Assembly (NCBI GenBank): GCA_008080685.1
Contig: VKGY01000026.1
Coordinates: forward strand, 1-37,652
DNA length: 37,652 bases
Direction: 5' to 3'
Source of the DNA: Spirochaetota bacterium
GTDB lineage: Bacteria; Spirochaetota; Spirochaetia; Treponematales; Rectinemataceae
In this document: positions 8,209 through 16,349 of the stretch, in pieces
How the letters are laid out: each line of letters starts with the position of its first letter
Position numbering within the stretch: position 1 is the first letter of the stretch
Notes under the pieces: model-generated
Told to the model about the DNA's origin: nothing
The model's input: only the letters and a program-made list of their open reading frames with translations
The model's database searches: none
Translations under genes and position numbers: made by a program

Positions 8209-9489
8209 ATGAAAACGAAAGACAACGCGAATCTCCGGCTCCAAGGCTACGCCGAAGAGTCCTTGCATCACCTTGTGGGCATCATGTCCGGGACTTCCTT
8301 CGACGGGGTCGATGCGGTATTGGTTGAAATAAAGACCGGCGCTGAAGGGTATCTTGAATCAGTGAGGCTTCTGGGGCAGTCGTCCCTGCCCTATTCTGCT
8401 GCGCTTAAATCTAGGCTCCTTCCGCTGTGCTCCCCTGGAACCGCGAAAATCGACGAGATTGTCTTCGCCCATTTCGGCTTGGCCCGGTGGTACGCGGCGG
8501 CGGTGGAGAATTTGTTGAAAGAGACAGGTTTTCCCGCGGAGAGAGTCACCGCGCTGTGCCTTCACGGCCAGACCATTTGGCACGCGCCCCAAGGGGTTGG
8601 TTTTCCCGCTCCCGATGGATTGGATTTTCCAGCCCGCGGCACGCTCCAAATAGGTTCGGCGCCGGCCTTGAGGGAAATGCTGGGGATCCCCGTCATTTCC
8701 GATTTCCGGTCCCGCGACATGGCGGCTGGGGGGGAGGGGGCGCCCTTGGCTCCTTATGTGGACGCCCTCTTGTTCGGGAGCGATGGACGGGGAAGGGTTG
8801 TGCAGAACATCGGCGGGATAGGCAATGCGACCGTGGTGCCTGCAGGCGGGTCGTCCGCCAGGGCAAAAGGCAGCGGCGCGAAGAGCGGCGACGCGAAAAG
8901 CGCTGGAATTTTCGCTTTTGATACCGGACCCGGAAACATGATCATGGATGAGTTGGTGCGCCGACATACTGGGGGAACGATGCACTATGATGCGGAAGGC
9001 AGGCTGGGGAGGCAGGGGAATCCTGATCTTGCCCTTGTCGAACGCCTCATGGAGGATCCTTTCTTTTCAAAACGGCCTCCAAAAAGCACAGGAAGGGAAG
9101 TATATGGAAGCGGCTTTGTGGATGTCCTGATTGTGGAAGGAAAAAAAAGAGGGCTTGGAGGCGAGGACCTTATCGCCACCGCGACGGCCTTCACCGCTGA
9201 GAGCATTGTTCGGTCGTACCGCGATTTCATCTTCCCGGTGGCTCATATCGCGGATGTCGTGGTGGGCGGCGGCGGAGCCATGAATCCTTGTCTCATGGAT
9301 ATGTTAAGGCGGCTGCTGCCCCAGAGCGTCTCGCTCCTGACCACCGCGGATCTGGGCGTTCCCGAACAAGCGAGGGAGGCGATGGCCTTCGCCGTCCTGG
9401 GCCATGAGGCCCTGATGGGCAGGCCTGGGAACCTACCGGAGGTGACGGGCGCTTCGAAATCCGTTATATTGGGCGTCATCACCTTATAA
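8209..9489 (+). CDS. anmK: Anhydro-N-acetylmuramic acid kinase
   Basis: The 426-residue protein carries the AnmK signatures GIMSGTSFDGVDAV near the N-terminus, CLHGQTIWH, IGGIGNAT, DTGPGN, PPKSTGRE and a C-terminal EQAREAMAFAVLGHEAL. AnmK cleaves the 1,6-anhydro ring of anhydroMurNAc and phosphorylates it to MurNAc-6-P in peptidoglycan recycling. A low-complexity Ser/Ala/Gly/Lys insert (SARAKGSGAKSGDAKS) sits between IGNAT and DTGPGN and partly explains the extra length over the usual 370-390. The ATG at 8209 is chosen because family homology starts just after it and the promoter -10 ends 7 bases before it. An open frame extends upstream but would cross the promoter. Confidence 0.95.
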   Translation: MKTKDNANLRLQGYAEESLHHLVGIMSGTSFDGVDAVLVEIKTGAEGYLESVRLLGQSSLPYSAALKSRLLPLCSPGTAKIDEIVFAHFGLARWYAAAVENLLKETGFPAERVTALCLHGQTIWHAPQGVGFPAPDGLDFPARGTLQIGSAPALREMLGIPVISDFRSRDMAAGGEGAPLAPYVDALLFGSDGRGRVVQNIGGIGNATVVPAGGSSARAKGSGAKSGDAKSAGIFAFDTGPGNMIMDELVRRHTGGTMHYDAEGRLGRQGNPDLALVERLMEDPFFSKRPPKSTGREVYGSGFVDVLIVEGKKRGLGGEDLIATATAFTAESIVRSYRDFIFPVAHIADVVVGGGGAMNPCLMDMLRRLLPQSVSLLTTADLGVPEQAREAMAFAVLGHEALMGRPGNLPEVTGASKSVILGVITL

Positions 9490-9513
9490 GGCCGCACTGC
9501 GAGAGGAGAGACG

Positions 9514-10017
9514 ATGCCCAACGCGAAAGTGAAACTCACCACAAGCCTCGGCGATATCACGATTGAAGTTTTTGAAGACAAGACGCCTATCACCGCCGCC
9601 AATTTCCTGGATTACGTGAAATCCGGATTCTACGACGGGACTATTTTCCATCGGGTAATTCCTGGATTTGTAGCCCAAGGAGGCGGATTCGTGCCTGGGA
9701 TGGACCAGAAACAGACCAAGCCGCCCATCAAGAACGAGGCCGCCCTAGGCCCGGTCAATGCGCGGGGAACTCTCTCCATGGCTCGGACGCCCCACCCCGA
9801 CAGCGCGACAAGCCAGTTCTTCATCAATTTTGTGGACAACCGAAGCCTCAATTATACCAGCCCAGGCCAGGGCGCGGGATACTGTGTGTTCGGCGCGGTT
9901 GTGGAAGGTCTGGAAGTAGTGGACGCCATGGCGAAGGTTCCGACGGGAAGAAGGCCTCCCCACGCCGATGTGCCCCAAAATGACATTGTGCTGATTTCCG
10001 CGCGGCTTCTGCAGTAA
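9514..10017 (+). CDS. Peptidyl-prolyl cis-trans isomerase, cyclophilin type
   Basis: The 167-residue cytoplasmic single-domain cyclophilin has the core motifs FHRVIPGFVAQGGG, ARGTLSMART, SATSQFFIN and YCVFGAVVEGLEVVD. It catalyses proline isomerisation during folding. The catalytic Arg (FHR) and the QGGG/SQFFI substrate-pocket residues are present. A GAGAGGAGAG ribosome-binding site precedes the ATG. It follows anmK by 24 bases and is probably expressed from the anmK promoter. A strong hairpin downstream ends the unit. Confidence 0.96.
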   Translation: MPNAKVKLTTSLGDITIEVFEDKTPITAANFLDYVKSGFYDGTIFHRVIPGFVAQGGGFVPGMDQKQTKPPIKNEAALGPVNARGTLSMARTPHPDSATSQFFINFVDNRSLNYTSPGQGAGYCVFGAVVEGLEVVDAMAKVPTGRRPPHADVPQNDIVLISARLLQ

Positions 10018-10035
10018 CCCCTCCGTGTTGGATCG

Positions 10036-10067
10036 CCCCCATTGACCAAAGGTCGATGGGGGTTTAT
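10036..10067 (+). terminator. Rho-independent terminator after the cyclophilin gene
   Basis: A 12-base-pair stem runs from CCCCCATTGACC (10036-10047) to GGTCGATGGGGG (10051-10062), with an AAA loop and a single T-G wobble. It is followed by TTTAT. It ends the anmK/cyclophilin unit. Its left arm doubles as the -35 box of the next promoter. Confidence 0.75.
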
Positions 10068-10098
10068 CATGGCCGCAATGTTACTATCAATAGTAACA
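10042..10098 (+). promoter_or_regulatory. Promoter and palindromic operator of the TrpX-type ABC importer
   Basis: TTGACC (10042-10047), 17 bases, TATCAT (10065-10070) is a near-consensus promoter lying inside and just after the upstream terminator. The expected start near 10077 is directly followed by a perfect inverted repeat TGTTACTAT-CA-ATAGTAACA (10079-10098). That position suits a repressor. The repressor is not identified; the site resembles, but does not match, a TrpR box. Confidence 0.65.
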
Positions 10099-10128
10099 AA
10101 TATGAGTGCGGAATGCAAAGAAGTTTCC

Positions 10129-11027
10129 ATGTCCCGAAAAAAAATATCGGTTCTCGTCGTGATTGTCGTCGCCGTCTCCCTGCTCTTTTCTTGCGCCGAA
10201 GGGAAGAAGACCGTAGGGCTGGCAAAATTCGTGGCTCATCTGGCCTTGGACGCGGTTGAGCAAGGCATCGTCGACGTGCTCAGGAGAGGAAGGTAGCCGT
10301 GGCGGTTGGTATCGCCACCCCCACTGCCCAGGCTCTCGTAAACCAGATCAAGGACCGCCCGGTGGTTTTTTCCGTGGTCACCGATCCAGTCGCCGCCGGC
10401 CTTGTGGATTCGATGTCGGCGGGAGGGGCGAACGTCACGGGAACCTCGGACATGACTCCCGTGGCCGAACAGCTCGATCTGTTGCTCGCCATGGCGCCGG
10501 TGAAGCGCCTAGGCCATCTTTATTCCTCGGGAGAGGCGAATTCAGTGGCCATCGCCGCCTTGGTTAAAAACTACTGCGAGGCGAAGGGAATCGAGTTCGT
10601 TGAGGCGACGATAACCAATTCCTCGGAAGCCAAGTCGGCTCTCCTTGCTATCGCCGACAGGATCGACGGTCTCTACCTGGGCAACGACAATACAGTCTTT
10701 TCGGCCCTGGCCGCAGTCTCCGAAGTGACCTTGAGCAAGAAGATTCCCCTCATGTCGGCGGACCCGTCCTCCGCGGAAACCATCCCCGTGCTTGCCGCCC
10801 TGGGATATGACTATTACCAGATGGGACGCGCCACAGGAGAGATAGTGGTCAAGATCCTAGATGGTGCGAAAACCAAGGATATCCCGCCCTTCCTGCCCAC
10901 CGACCCGGCTGCCTTGGTTTTGGTCCTCAACAAGGATGTGGCGGCCGCTCTTGGGTTGGAACTCGATCCCGCCCTCCTTGAGCGAGCCAGGATCCTGGTT
11001 GAAAACGGCGTCGCGGTAAAAAAATGA
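10129..11027 (+). pseudogene. TrpX-type ABC substrate-binding lipoprotein, internal deletion and frameshift
   Basis: Two pieces in different frames together make an ABC_sub_bind (TrpX-like) protein. The first has a lipoprotein signal (LLFSC, Cys at residue 22) and the family start KKTVGLAKFVAHLALDAVEQGIVDVL, then stops at 10296. The second frame runs KVAVAVGIATPTAQALVNQ, FSVVTDPVAAGLV and on to the normal C-terminus. Between IVDVL and KVAVAVG the family usually has about 40 more residues (the NAQG..A..IA.KF region), so about 110-130 bases are missing and the frame is shifted near 10281-10295. The role would be periplasmic binding of an aromatic amino acid or related ligand for the permease and ATPase downstream. 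As read, no complete protein is made. Confidence 0.8.
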
Positions 11028-11030
11028 CCC

Positions 11031-11975
11031 ATGTTTGAAGGCATTCTCATCGAAGGACTCGTCTATGGGATCCTGGCACTTGGGGTTTTCATCAGCTTCC
11101 GTGTCTTGGATTTCCCAGACCTCACGGTGGAAGGCTCATTCCCCGCCGGCGCTGCGGCCGCCGCGATACTCGCGACCCGATGGGGCGCCCAAGGGGGTTC
11201 AACTCCAGGTTTGGCAATCTCGGTGATTTTGCTTGTCCTTGGGTTCCTCGCCGGCGCGGCGGCGGGTCTGGCCACCTCGGCGATACACCATAGGCTTAAG
11301 GTTCCGCCCCTTCTCGCGGGAATCGTCACCATGACGGGATTCTATTCCATCAACCTGAGAATCCTGGGCGGAAAGCCCAATCTTCCCCTCATAAAATTCA
11401 ACCCCCTCCTCCAGGGTGCTCGGGACTGGCTTGGCGGAGCAATCGGCTCGGAACTTTCCCTCCTATTCGCCGCCTTGATCCTCGCCGCGGTGGTGGTGGG
11501 GCTTCTGGATCTCTTTTTCCATACGGAGATCGGCATTGGCATGGGGGCTCTGGGAGTCAACGAGGCCGCAGTGGTGCAGGCCGGGGTCAATCCGATCAGT
11601 CTCCGTCGGGGCGGCATCATGCTCGCCAACGGGCTGGCCGGCCTTTCCGGGGCATTGGCGGCGTCCTACCAAGGTTTTGCTGATGTAAATTTCGGCGCAG
11701 GCATTGTGGCCGCCGGCCTCGCCTCGGTGATGATCGGCGAACTGCTCCTGAAAACCCAATTCATCGGCGTGCAGCTCCTGAGGGTCCTGTTGGGCTCCAT
11801 CCTTTTCAGGGGCCTGATGTATGCCGCGAGGTCCTGGGGTTATCTCGCTGGGATAGGTCCGAACGACTTAAGGCTTCTGACCGCCCTCCTCATCATCGGC
11901 GCTATGGCGATTTCGGGAAGGCCGTTGCGTGGCAAGAAAGCCCAGATGCCGCGCAAAACGAGAGGATCGGCATGA
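11031..11975 (+). CDS. ABC transporter permease, TrpY type
   Basis: The 314-residue inner-membrane protein belongs to the branched-chain-amino-acid-type permease superfamily. It starts EGLVYGILALGVFISFRVLDFPDLTVEGSFPAGA, characteristic of the TrpX-linked permeases. It also has KVPPLLAGIVTMTGFYSINLRI and a NGLAGLSGALAASYQGFADVNFG segment that contains the coupling loop region. About eight hydrophobic helices are visible. It begins 3 bases after the binding-protein gene without an obvious Shine-Dalgarno, so it is probably translationally coupled, and it overlaps the ATPase gene by four bases. Loss of the binding protein would leave this permease without its partner. Confidence 0.9.
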   Translation: MFEGILIEGLVYGILALGVFISFRVLDFPDLTVEGSFPAGAAAAAILATRWGAQGGSTPGLAISVILLVLGFLAGAAAGLATSAIHHRLKVPPLLAGIVTMTGFYSINLRILGGKPNLPLIKFNPLLQGARDWLGGAIGSELSLLFAALILAAVVVGLLDLFFHTEIGIGMGALGVNEAAVVQAGVNPISLRRGGIMLANGLAGLSGALAASYQGFADVNFGAGIVAAGLASVMIGELLLKTQFIGVQLLRVLLGSILFRGLMYAARSWGYLAGIGPNDLRLLTALLIIGAMAISGRPLRGKKAQMPRKTRGSA

Positions 11976-12793
11976 TCCGGCTTGAAAACCTAAGGGTAGG
12001 CTTCTCCCAAGGCGGCGGCGCCCAAGGCGGCAGCGCCCAAGGTGCCGGCGAAGAACGGATCGTGCTCAATGATTTCAACCTCTCAGTCCCAAAAGGACAG
12101 ACCGTTTCGCTCATCGGTTCGAATGGGGCGGGCAAGAGCACCGTGCTGAATGCGATCGCGGGAAGTGTCCCGATCCTGGGAGGCGCGATTTTCCTAGGCG
12201 AGCGGGAATGCGGCGGGGATCCGGAGTGGATGCGCGCGCTGACCGTGGGAAGGGTGAGGCAAAATCCACTGGCGGGCACGGCGGGAGAGATGACGATCCT
12301 GGACAATCTCGCCCTGGCATCCAGGAAGGGGCCAAGGAGGTTGCGGTTCGCCGTCACCAGTCGGATCGCCCGAAATTTGGCCGATAAAGTAGCCGATCTA
12401 GGCATGGGCTTGGAAAATCGCCTGCGTGAGAACGTATCCAAGCTTTCAGGGGGCCAAAGGCAGGCCCTCACCCTCCTCATGGCTGTCCTTGCCGAACCTT
12501 CCGTCCTGCTCTTGGACGAGCATACCGCCGCCCTCGACCCGGCCAACGCAGACCTTGTATCGGAACTCACCAAACGTTTCGTGCGCCAGTATAGCCTCAC
12601 AGCCCTCGTCGTCACCCATGATATGGGGCGAGCTCTTTCCGAAGCGGATCGCATCGTCATGATGCACGCGGGGGAAGTGGTGGCAGACGTGGAGGGCGAA
12701 GAAAAGGACCGCATGGCCGTTGCCGATCTCGTCGCCCTCTTCCGCAAGGCTCGGGGCAGTGAATATGCCGAGGACCGCGACCTGCTTCGGTGA
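11972..12793 (+). CDS. ABC transporter ATP-binding protein, TrpZ type
   Basis: The 273-residue ATPase has Walker A GSNGAGKST, a Q-loop in VGRVRQNP, signature LSGGQRQALTLLMA, Walker B VLLLDEHTAALDP and the switch histidine in VVTHDMG. The LLDEHTAALDP form is typical of the TrpXYZ group. Between the first two strands there is a GGGAQ-GGSAQ-GAGEE insertion encoded by a 15-base tandem repeat (12011-12055). It powers the adjacent permease. The start overlaps the permease stop (ATGA). Confidence 0.92.
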   Translation: MIRLENLRVGFSQGGGAQGGSAQGAGEERIVLNDFNLSVPKGQTVSLIGSNGAGKSTVLNAIAGSVPILGGAIFLGERECGGDPEWMRALTVGRVRQNPLAGTAGEMTILDNLALASRKGPRRLRFAVTSRIARNLADKVADLGMGLENRLRENVSKLSGGQRQALTLLMAVLAEPSVLLLDEHTAALDPANADLVSELTKRFVRQYSLTALVVTHDMGRALSEADRIVMMHAGEVVADVEGEEKDRMAVADLVALFRKARGSEYAEDRDLLR

Positions 12794-12866
12794 ATTCCTG
12801 GTGTGCCCAAATATGAAAATGTGCTCCGGTATCGCCCGAAGGTTAAAAATTTTTTCACTTTTCGCC

Positions 12867-12894
12867 TTGTGCCTGCAGGAATTTGCTATATAAT
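12867..12894 (+). promoter_or_regulatory. Promoter of the oligopeptide ABC operon
   Basis: TTGTGC (12867-12872), 16 bases, and a perfect TATAAT (12889-12894). An A/T-rich tract at about 12844-12862 lies directly upstream of the -35 and looks like an UP element. The start would be near 12901, giving a leader of about 54 bases with AAGGAGG (12943-12949) before the ATG. A small hairpin, CGCTC-GTCA-GAGCG, sits in the leader at 12919-12932. Confidence 0.72.
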
Positions 12895-12954
12895 GCAGGG
12901 GCTGAAGCATGCAAGAATCGCTCGTCAGAGCGTCCATGTAGTAAGGAGGTTGAA

Positions 12955-14466
12955 ATGAAAAAATTGGTTGCCCTCTTCGCCGCGGCGGCTCTCCTGATCC
13001 TCGCCATTCCCCAGGCTTTCGCCGCCGGTCATGCCGGAACCTTGACCATCGGCGTCGATCAGGAAGTGATAGGTCTTGATCCGCACATCGTCACGTCTTT
13101 CTCATCCCACCGCCGGGTGGATTTGATGTACAACAAACTCGTACGGCACAACGAAAACCTTGAACTGGTGGCTGACCTAGCGGAGTCTATCGACATCCCC
13201 GACAACGTCACCTATGTGTTCAACCTCCGCCGAGGTGTGAAGTTCCACAATGGCAAGGAGATGACGGCGGACGACGTTGAATTCTCACTCAACCGCATCC
13301 TCGACCCCAAGACCGCAAGCCCGGGAAGATCCTTCCTCGCCACCATCAAGGCAATTGAGAGGGTTTCCGCCTACAAAGTCAAAGTGACGCTCAACGCCCC
13401 CCTGGCTTCATTCCTAGAAGGCCTGGCGTCCAACAACTGCGCCGTAGTTTCCAAGGCCGCAGTTGAGCAGTATGGAAATCTTCAGAAAAATCCCGTTGGA
13501 ACCGGCCCATTCATGATGAAGGAATGGATTCCCGACAATTCCATGACCCTGGTCAAGAACCCGGATTACTTCGAGTCCCGGGCTCCCTACCTGGACAAGG
13601 TCATCTTCCGGATCATCCCCGAGCAGGCCTCCCTCCTGGCTGGCGTTAAGGCCGGCAACCTGGATATGGCCACCATCAACGATGGATCCACCATCATGCT
13701 TGCCAAGCGGGACGCCAACCTCAATGTCATGCAGAAGCCCGGGGTCAACGTGAGAACCTTCGGCTACAACGTGACCCGCAAGCCCTTCGACAACGAGTTG
13801 GTGCGGCAAGCCATGGCCTTGGCCATCGATCGGAGCGAGATCGTCACCATCGCCGAATTCGGCATGGCCATGCCCTCCGGCCCCATCCCCGTGGCCGCCA
13901 CCCAGTGGGCATTGCCGCTCTCTCAGCTTCCCAACTCCGTGCCTGACATCGCCAAGGCCAAGGCTCTCCTGGCCCAGGCCGGGTATCCCAATGGATTTAG
14001 CTTCAAGATCGTCACCGCAAATTCCTACGAAGGCGGACTTTCTGTGGCTCAGGTGATCCAGAACCAGCTTAAGAAGATCGGCGTAACCGCCGAGCTTGAG
14101 GTGGTGGAATGGGGTATATACATCGACCGCTGGGTAAAGCGCACCTTCGACGCCATGGTCGAACTACGGGGCGGCTCTTCCGAGCCGGACCGCTTCCTGT
14201 ATCGCATGATCCATTCCTCAGGCGGCGTGAACAACTTCCTTTTCAAGGACGCGGAAGTCGACGCCCTCCTGGATAAGGGCCGTGTCCTCACCAAAGTTTC
14301 CGATCGGAAGCCGGTATACGACGAACTGCAGAAAGTGCTCTCTGCCAAAGCGCCGATAGTCTTCCTTTACAGCCCATTTGAAACCCATGTGATGAGCAAG
14401 GCGGTAAAGGGATTCAAGCAGGTGGGCAACGGAAGCCTTTACTATCTCACCTACGCGTATAAATAA
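12955..14466 (+). CDS. Peptide ABC transporter substrate-binding protein (SBP family 5)
   Basis: The 503-residue periplasmic protein has a signal peptide (KKLVALFAAAALLILAIPQAFA, cleavage before AGHAG). It carries the family 5 features GLDPHIVTSF, YNKLVRHNENLELVADLAES, the FNLRRGVKFHNGKEMTADDVEFSL signature and VGTGPFMMKEW. These proteins bind di-/oligopeptides or nickel and deliver them to a DppBCDF-type importer. The ATG at 12955 is set by AAGGAGG 6 bases upstream. A strong hairpin at 14509-14538 separates it from the permease, which would let the binding protein be made in excess. Confidence 0.94.
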   Translation: MKKLVALFAAAALLILAIPQAFAAGHAGTLTIGVDQEVIGLDPHIVTSFSSHRRVDLMYNKLVRHNENLELVADLAESIDIPDNVTYVFNLRRGVKFHNGKEMTADDVEFSLNRILDPKTASPGRSFLATIKAIERVSAYKVKVTLNAPLASFLEGLASNNCAVVSKAAVEQYGNLQKNPVGTGPFMMKEWIPDNSMTLVKNPDYFESRAPYLDKVIFRIIPEQASLLAGVKAGNLDMATINDGSTIMLAKRDANLNVMQKPGVNVRTFGYNVTRKPFDNELVRQAMALAIDRSEIVTIAEFGMAMPSGPIPVAATQWALPLSQLPNSVPDIAKAKALLAQAGYPNGFSFKIVTANSYEGGLSVAQVIQNQLKKIGVTAELEVVEWGIYIDRWVKRTFDAMVELRGGSSEPDRFLYRMIHSSGGVNNFLFKDAEVDALLDKGRVLTKVSDRKPVYDELQKVLSAKAPIVFLYSPFETHVMSKAVKGFKQVGNGSLYYLTYAYK

Positions 14467-14508
14467 AGCGAATTACCTGGACTTTTATCGTCGTTCGACG
14501 CACAATCC

Positions 14509-14546
14509 GAAGGATCGCCGGCAGCCCGGCGGTCCTTCTTGTTATT
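14509..14546 (+). terminator. Terminator-like hairpin between binding-protein and permease genes
   Basis: A 13-base-pair stem (14509-14521 with 14526-14538, one T-G wobble) with a CAGC loop is followed by TTGTTATTT. It can act as a partial terminator or 3'-end stabiliser. That would raise binding-protein mRNA over the rest of the operon, a known arrangement in ABC operons. Confidence 0.72.
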
Positions 14547-14559
14547 TGGAGTCGTATAC

Positions 14560-15500
14560 ATGGGAAGATATATTGCGCGACGCCTGTTGTCCCTGGTTCC
14601 GGTTCTCCTAGGCGTTTCCATCATCGTGTTTTTCATGGTCAGGCTCATTCCGTGGGAACCCAGGTCGAGGCGACGCCGGAGCAAATGGAAGAGCTCAAGC
14701 GGCTTTTCGGCGAGGACAAGCCCATTCCCGTATTGTACATCGAATGGCTGGGCCGGGTTGTACAGGGGGATTTCGGCTTTTCCCTAAGGACCTCAAGGCC
14801 GATCCTGCCCGATATCCTCCAGCGCCTCCCCTTAAGCATCGAGATAACGCTTTTCGCCTTAGTCCTCGCCCTGGCCTTGGGGATTCCCTTGGGAATCGCC
14901 GCGGCGCTCAAGCAGAATCCCCTGACCGATATTGTGATACGGATTACGGGACTGCTTGGGCTTTCACTTCCCCAGTTTTGGCTCGCCTCGCTGATGGTGA
15001 TCGCCTTCTCGGGTGTGCAGGGCTGGATCCCCATGGGGAACTATATAAGCTTCGCGGCGGATCCAATCAAAAACCTAAAGATGCTTTTCTTTCCATCGTT
15101 GGCTATCGGCACGGGGCTCGCGGCGGTGATCATGCGCTATACCCGCAATTCCATGCTGGAGGTTATGCAGCAGGATTATGTGCGTACTGCCAAGGCCAAG
15201 GGACTTAAAAAGCGGGTTGTGGTGATCCGCCACGCCCTGCGCAACGCCATCCTGCCTGTCATCACGGTGGCGGGATTCAATACCGGCTACCTCCTGGGCG
15301 GGGCGATCGTGATCGAGGAAGTCTTCGCCCTTCCGGGAATGGGCCGCCTAGCCCTGTACGCCATCTACCAGCGGGATTATCCCGTAATCCAGGGCATAGT
15401 GCTTCTCATCGCCGCCATGTTCGTCCTGGTGAACCTGGTCACGGATCTCATCTACGCCGCCGTCGATCCCCGGATCAGACTCGACGAAGGAGGGAGGTAG
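14560..15500 (+). pseudogene. Oligopeptide permease, DppB/OppB type, frameshifted
   Basis: The start (ATG 14560, GGAG 8 bases upstream) reads MGRYIARRLLSLVPVLLGVS and FFMVRLIP, the classic DppB beginning. It then goes out of frame at 14652. The rest of the permease continues in another frame from GTQVEATPEQMEELKRLFG to VDPRIRLDEGGR. DppB proteins normally have about eight residues (GDPxxxML) between LIP and GTQ, so about 23 bases are missing at the CCG/GTGGGA junction. A GTG at 14652 could start a shortened protein lacking the first membrane helix. The remaining five helices and the EAA-type loop (YVRTAKAKGLKKRVVVIRHALRN) are intact. Confidence 0.8.
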
Positions 15501-15503
15501 GCT

Positions 15504-16340
15504 ATGGGAGCGGCAAGGCTTAAAAAGAACATCATCGCCCTCGCCGGGGTCGGCATAATCTCATTTTATCTTCTGATCATCCTCGTATCCCTCTTCTGGC
15601 TGCCCTTTGATCCGGTGGCCATGGACACCCTCCATCTGCTGGAGCCTCCCTCAATCAAGACCGGCCACCTCTTCGGCACCGACGAGTTCGGCCGAGACAT
15701 TCTCTCCAGGATCATGCAAGGATGTTCAGTATCGTTGATAATTTCCCTAGGCGCGACCTTGCTGGGCGCCGTCATCGGCACCCTCATGGGCATCTGGGCG
15801 GGGTTCCTGGGGGGCAAATGGGACCACCTGATAATGCGGGTGGCGGACATTCTCTTTTCCTTCCCCTCCCTGCTCCTGGCGATATTCGTCATGGGAATCC
15901 TGGGCGAGAAAACCTACAATGTCATATTCGCCATTGGCATCGTCTACATTCCCCAGTTCGCCCGGGTATCCCGAGGCGCTATCCTGACCTTGAAGGGCAA
16001 TGAATTTGTCAAAGCCGCCTTTTCTTCAGGCGCAAGCAAGACCTACGTCCTTTTCCGCCACCTTGTCCCCAACATCATGATGCCCCTCATCGTGCAGGTG
16101 TCCCTTTCCCTGAGCGTCGCCATCCTCCTCGAGTCGGCCTTGAGCTTCCTAGGCATGGGAATCCAACCCCCCTATCCCTCCTGGGGCAACATGCTCAGCG
16201 GGGCGAGGAAATTCATGCTCCTGGCGCCATGGACTGCGATCTATCCCGGGCTCGCCATCGTCTTCCTGGTTCTTGGGTTCAATCTTCTGGGCGACGGGCT
16301 CAGGGATCTTTTGGATCCGCGGCTGCGGAACGTGAAATAG
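15504..16340 (+). CDS. Oligopeptide permease, DppC/OppC type
   Basis: The 278-residue inner-membrane permease has the DppC hallmarks [16 protein letters not shown] after the first helix, [15 protein letters not shown], an EAA loop ([29 protein letters not shown]), [22 protein letters not shown] and [16 protein letters not shown] at the end. Length and motifs are complete. It starts 3 bases after the DppB-type gene with GGAGGGAGG upstream. It would pair with the DppB-type subunit in the membrane. Confidence 0.95.
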   Translation: MGAARLKKNIIALAGVGIISFYLLIILVSLFWLPFDPVAMDTLHLLEPPSIKTGHLFGTDEFGRDILSRIMQGCSVSLIISLGATLLGAVIGTLMGIWAGFLGGKWDHLIMRVADILFSFPSLLLAIFVMGILGEKTYNVIFAIGIVYIPQFARVSRGAILTLKGNEFVKAAFSSGASKTYVLFRHLVPNIMMPLIVQVSLSLSVAILLESALSFLGMGIQPPYPSWGNMLSGARKFMLLAPWTAIYPGLAIVFLVLGFNLLGDGLRDLLDPRLRNVK

Positions 16341-16349
16341 GAGGGCGGC

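Noticed and set aside
10079-10098. TrpR operator
   Set aside because: The ACTA/TAGT half-sites are 4 bases apart rather than 6 as in the E. coli trp operator, so the match is only superficial; kept as an unassigned palindrome.
10256-10567. Forward open frame across the TrpX-like lesion
   Set aside because: Composition is Arg/Gly-rich and unlike any family; it is the third frame over the broken gene.
11902-12858. Reverse open frame of 318 codons over the TrpZ-type ATPase
   Set aside because: Ser/Arg/Pro-rich translation typical of an antisense shadow; the forward frame has all ABC ATPase motifs.
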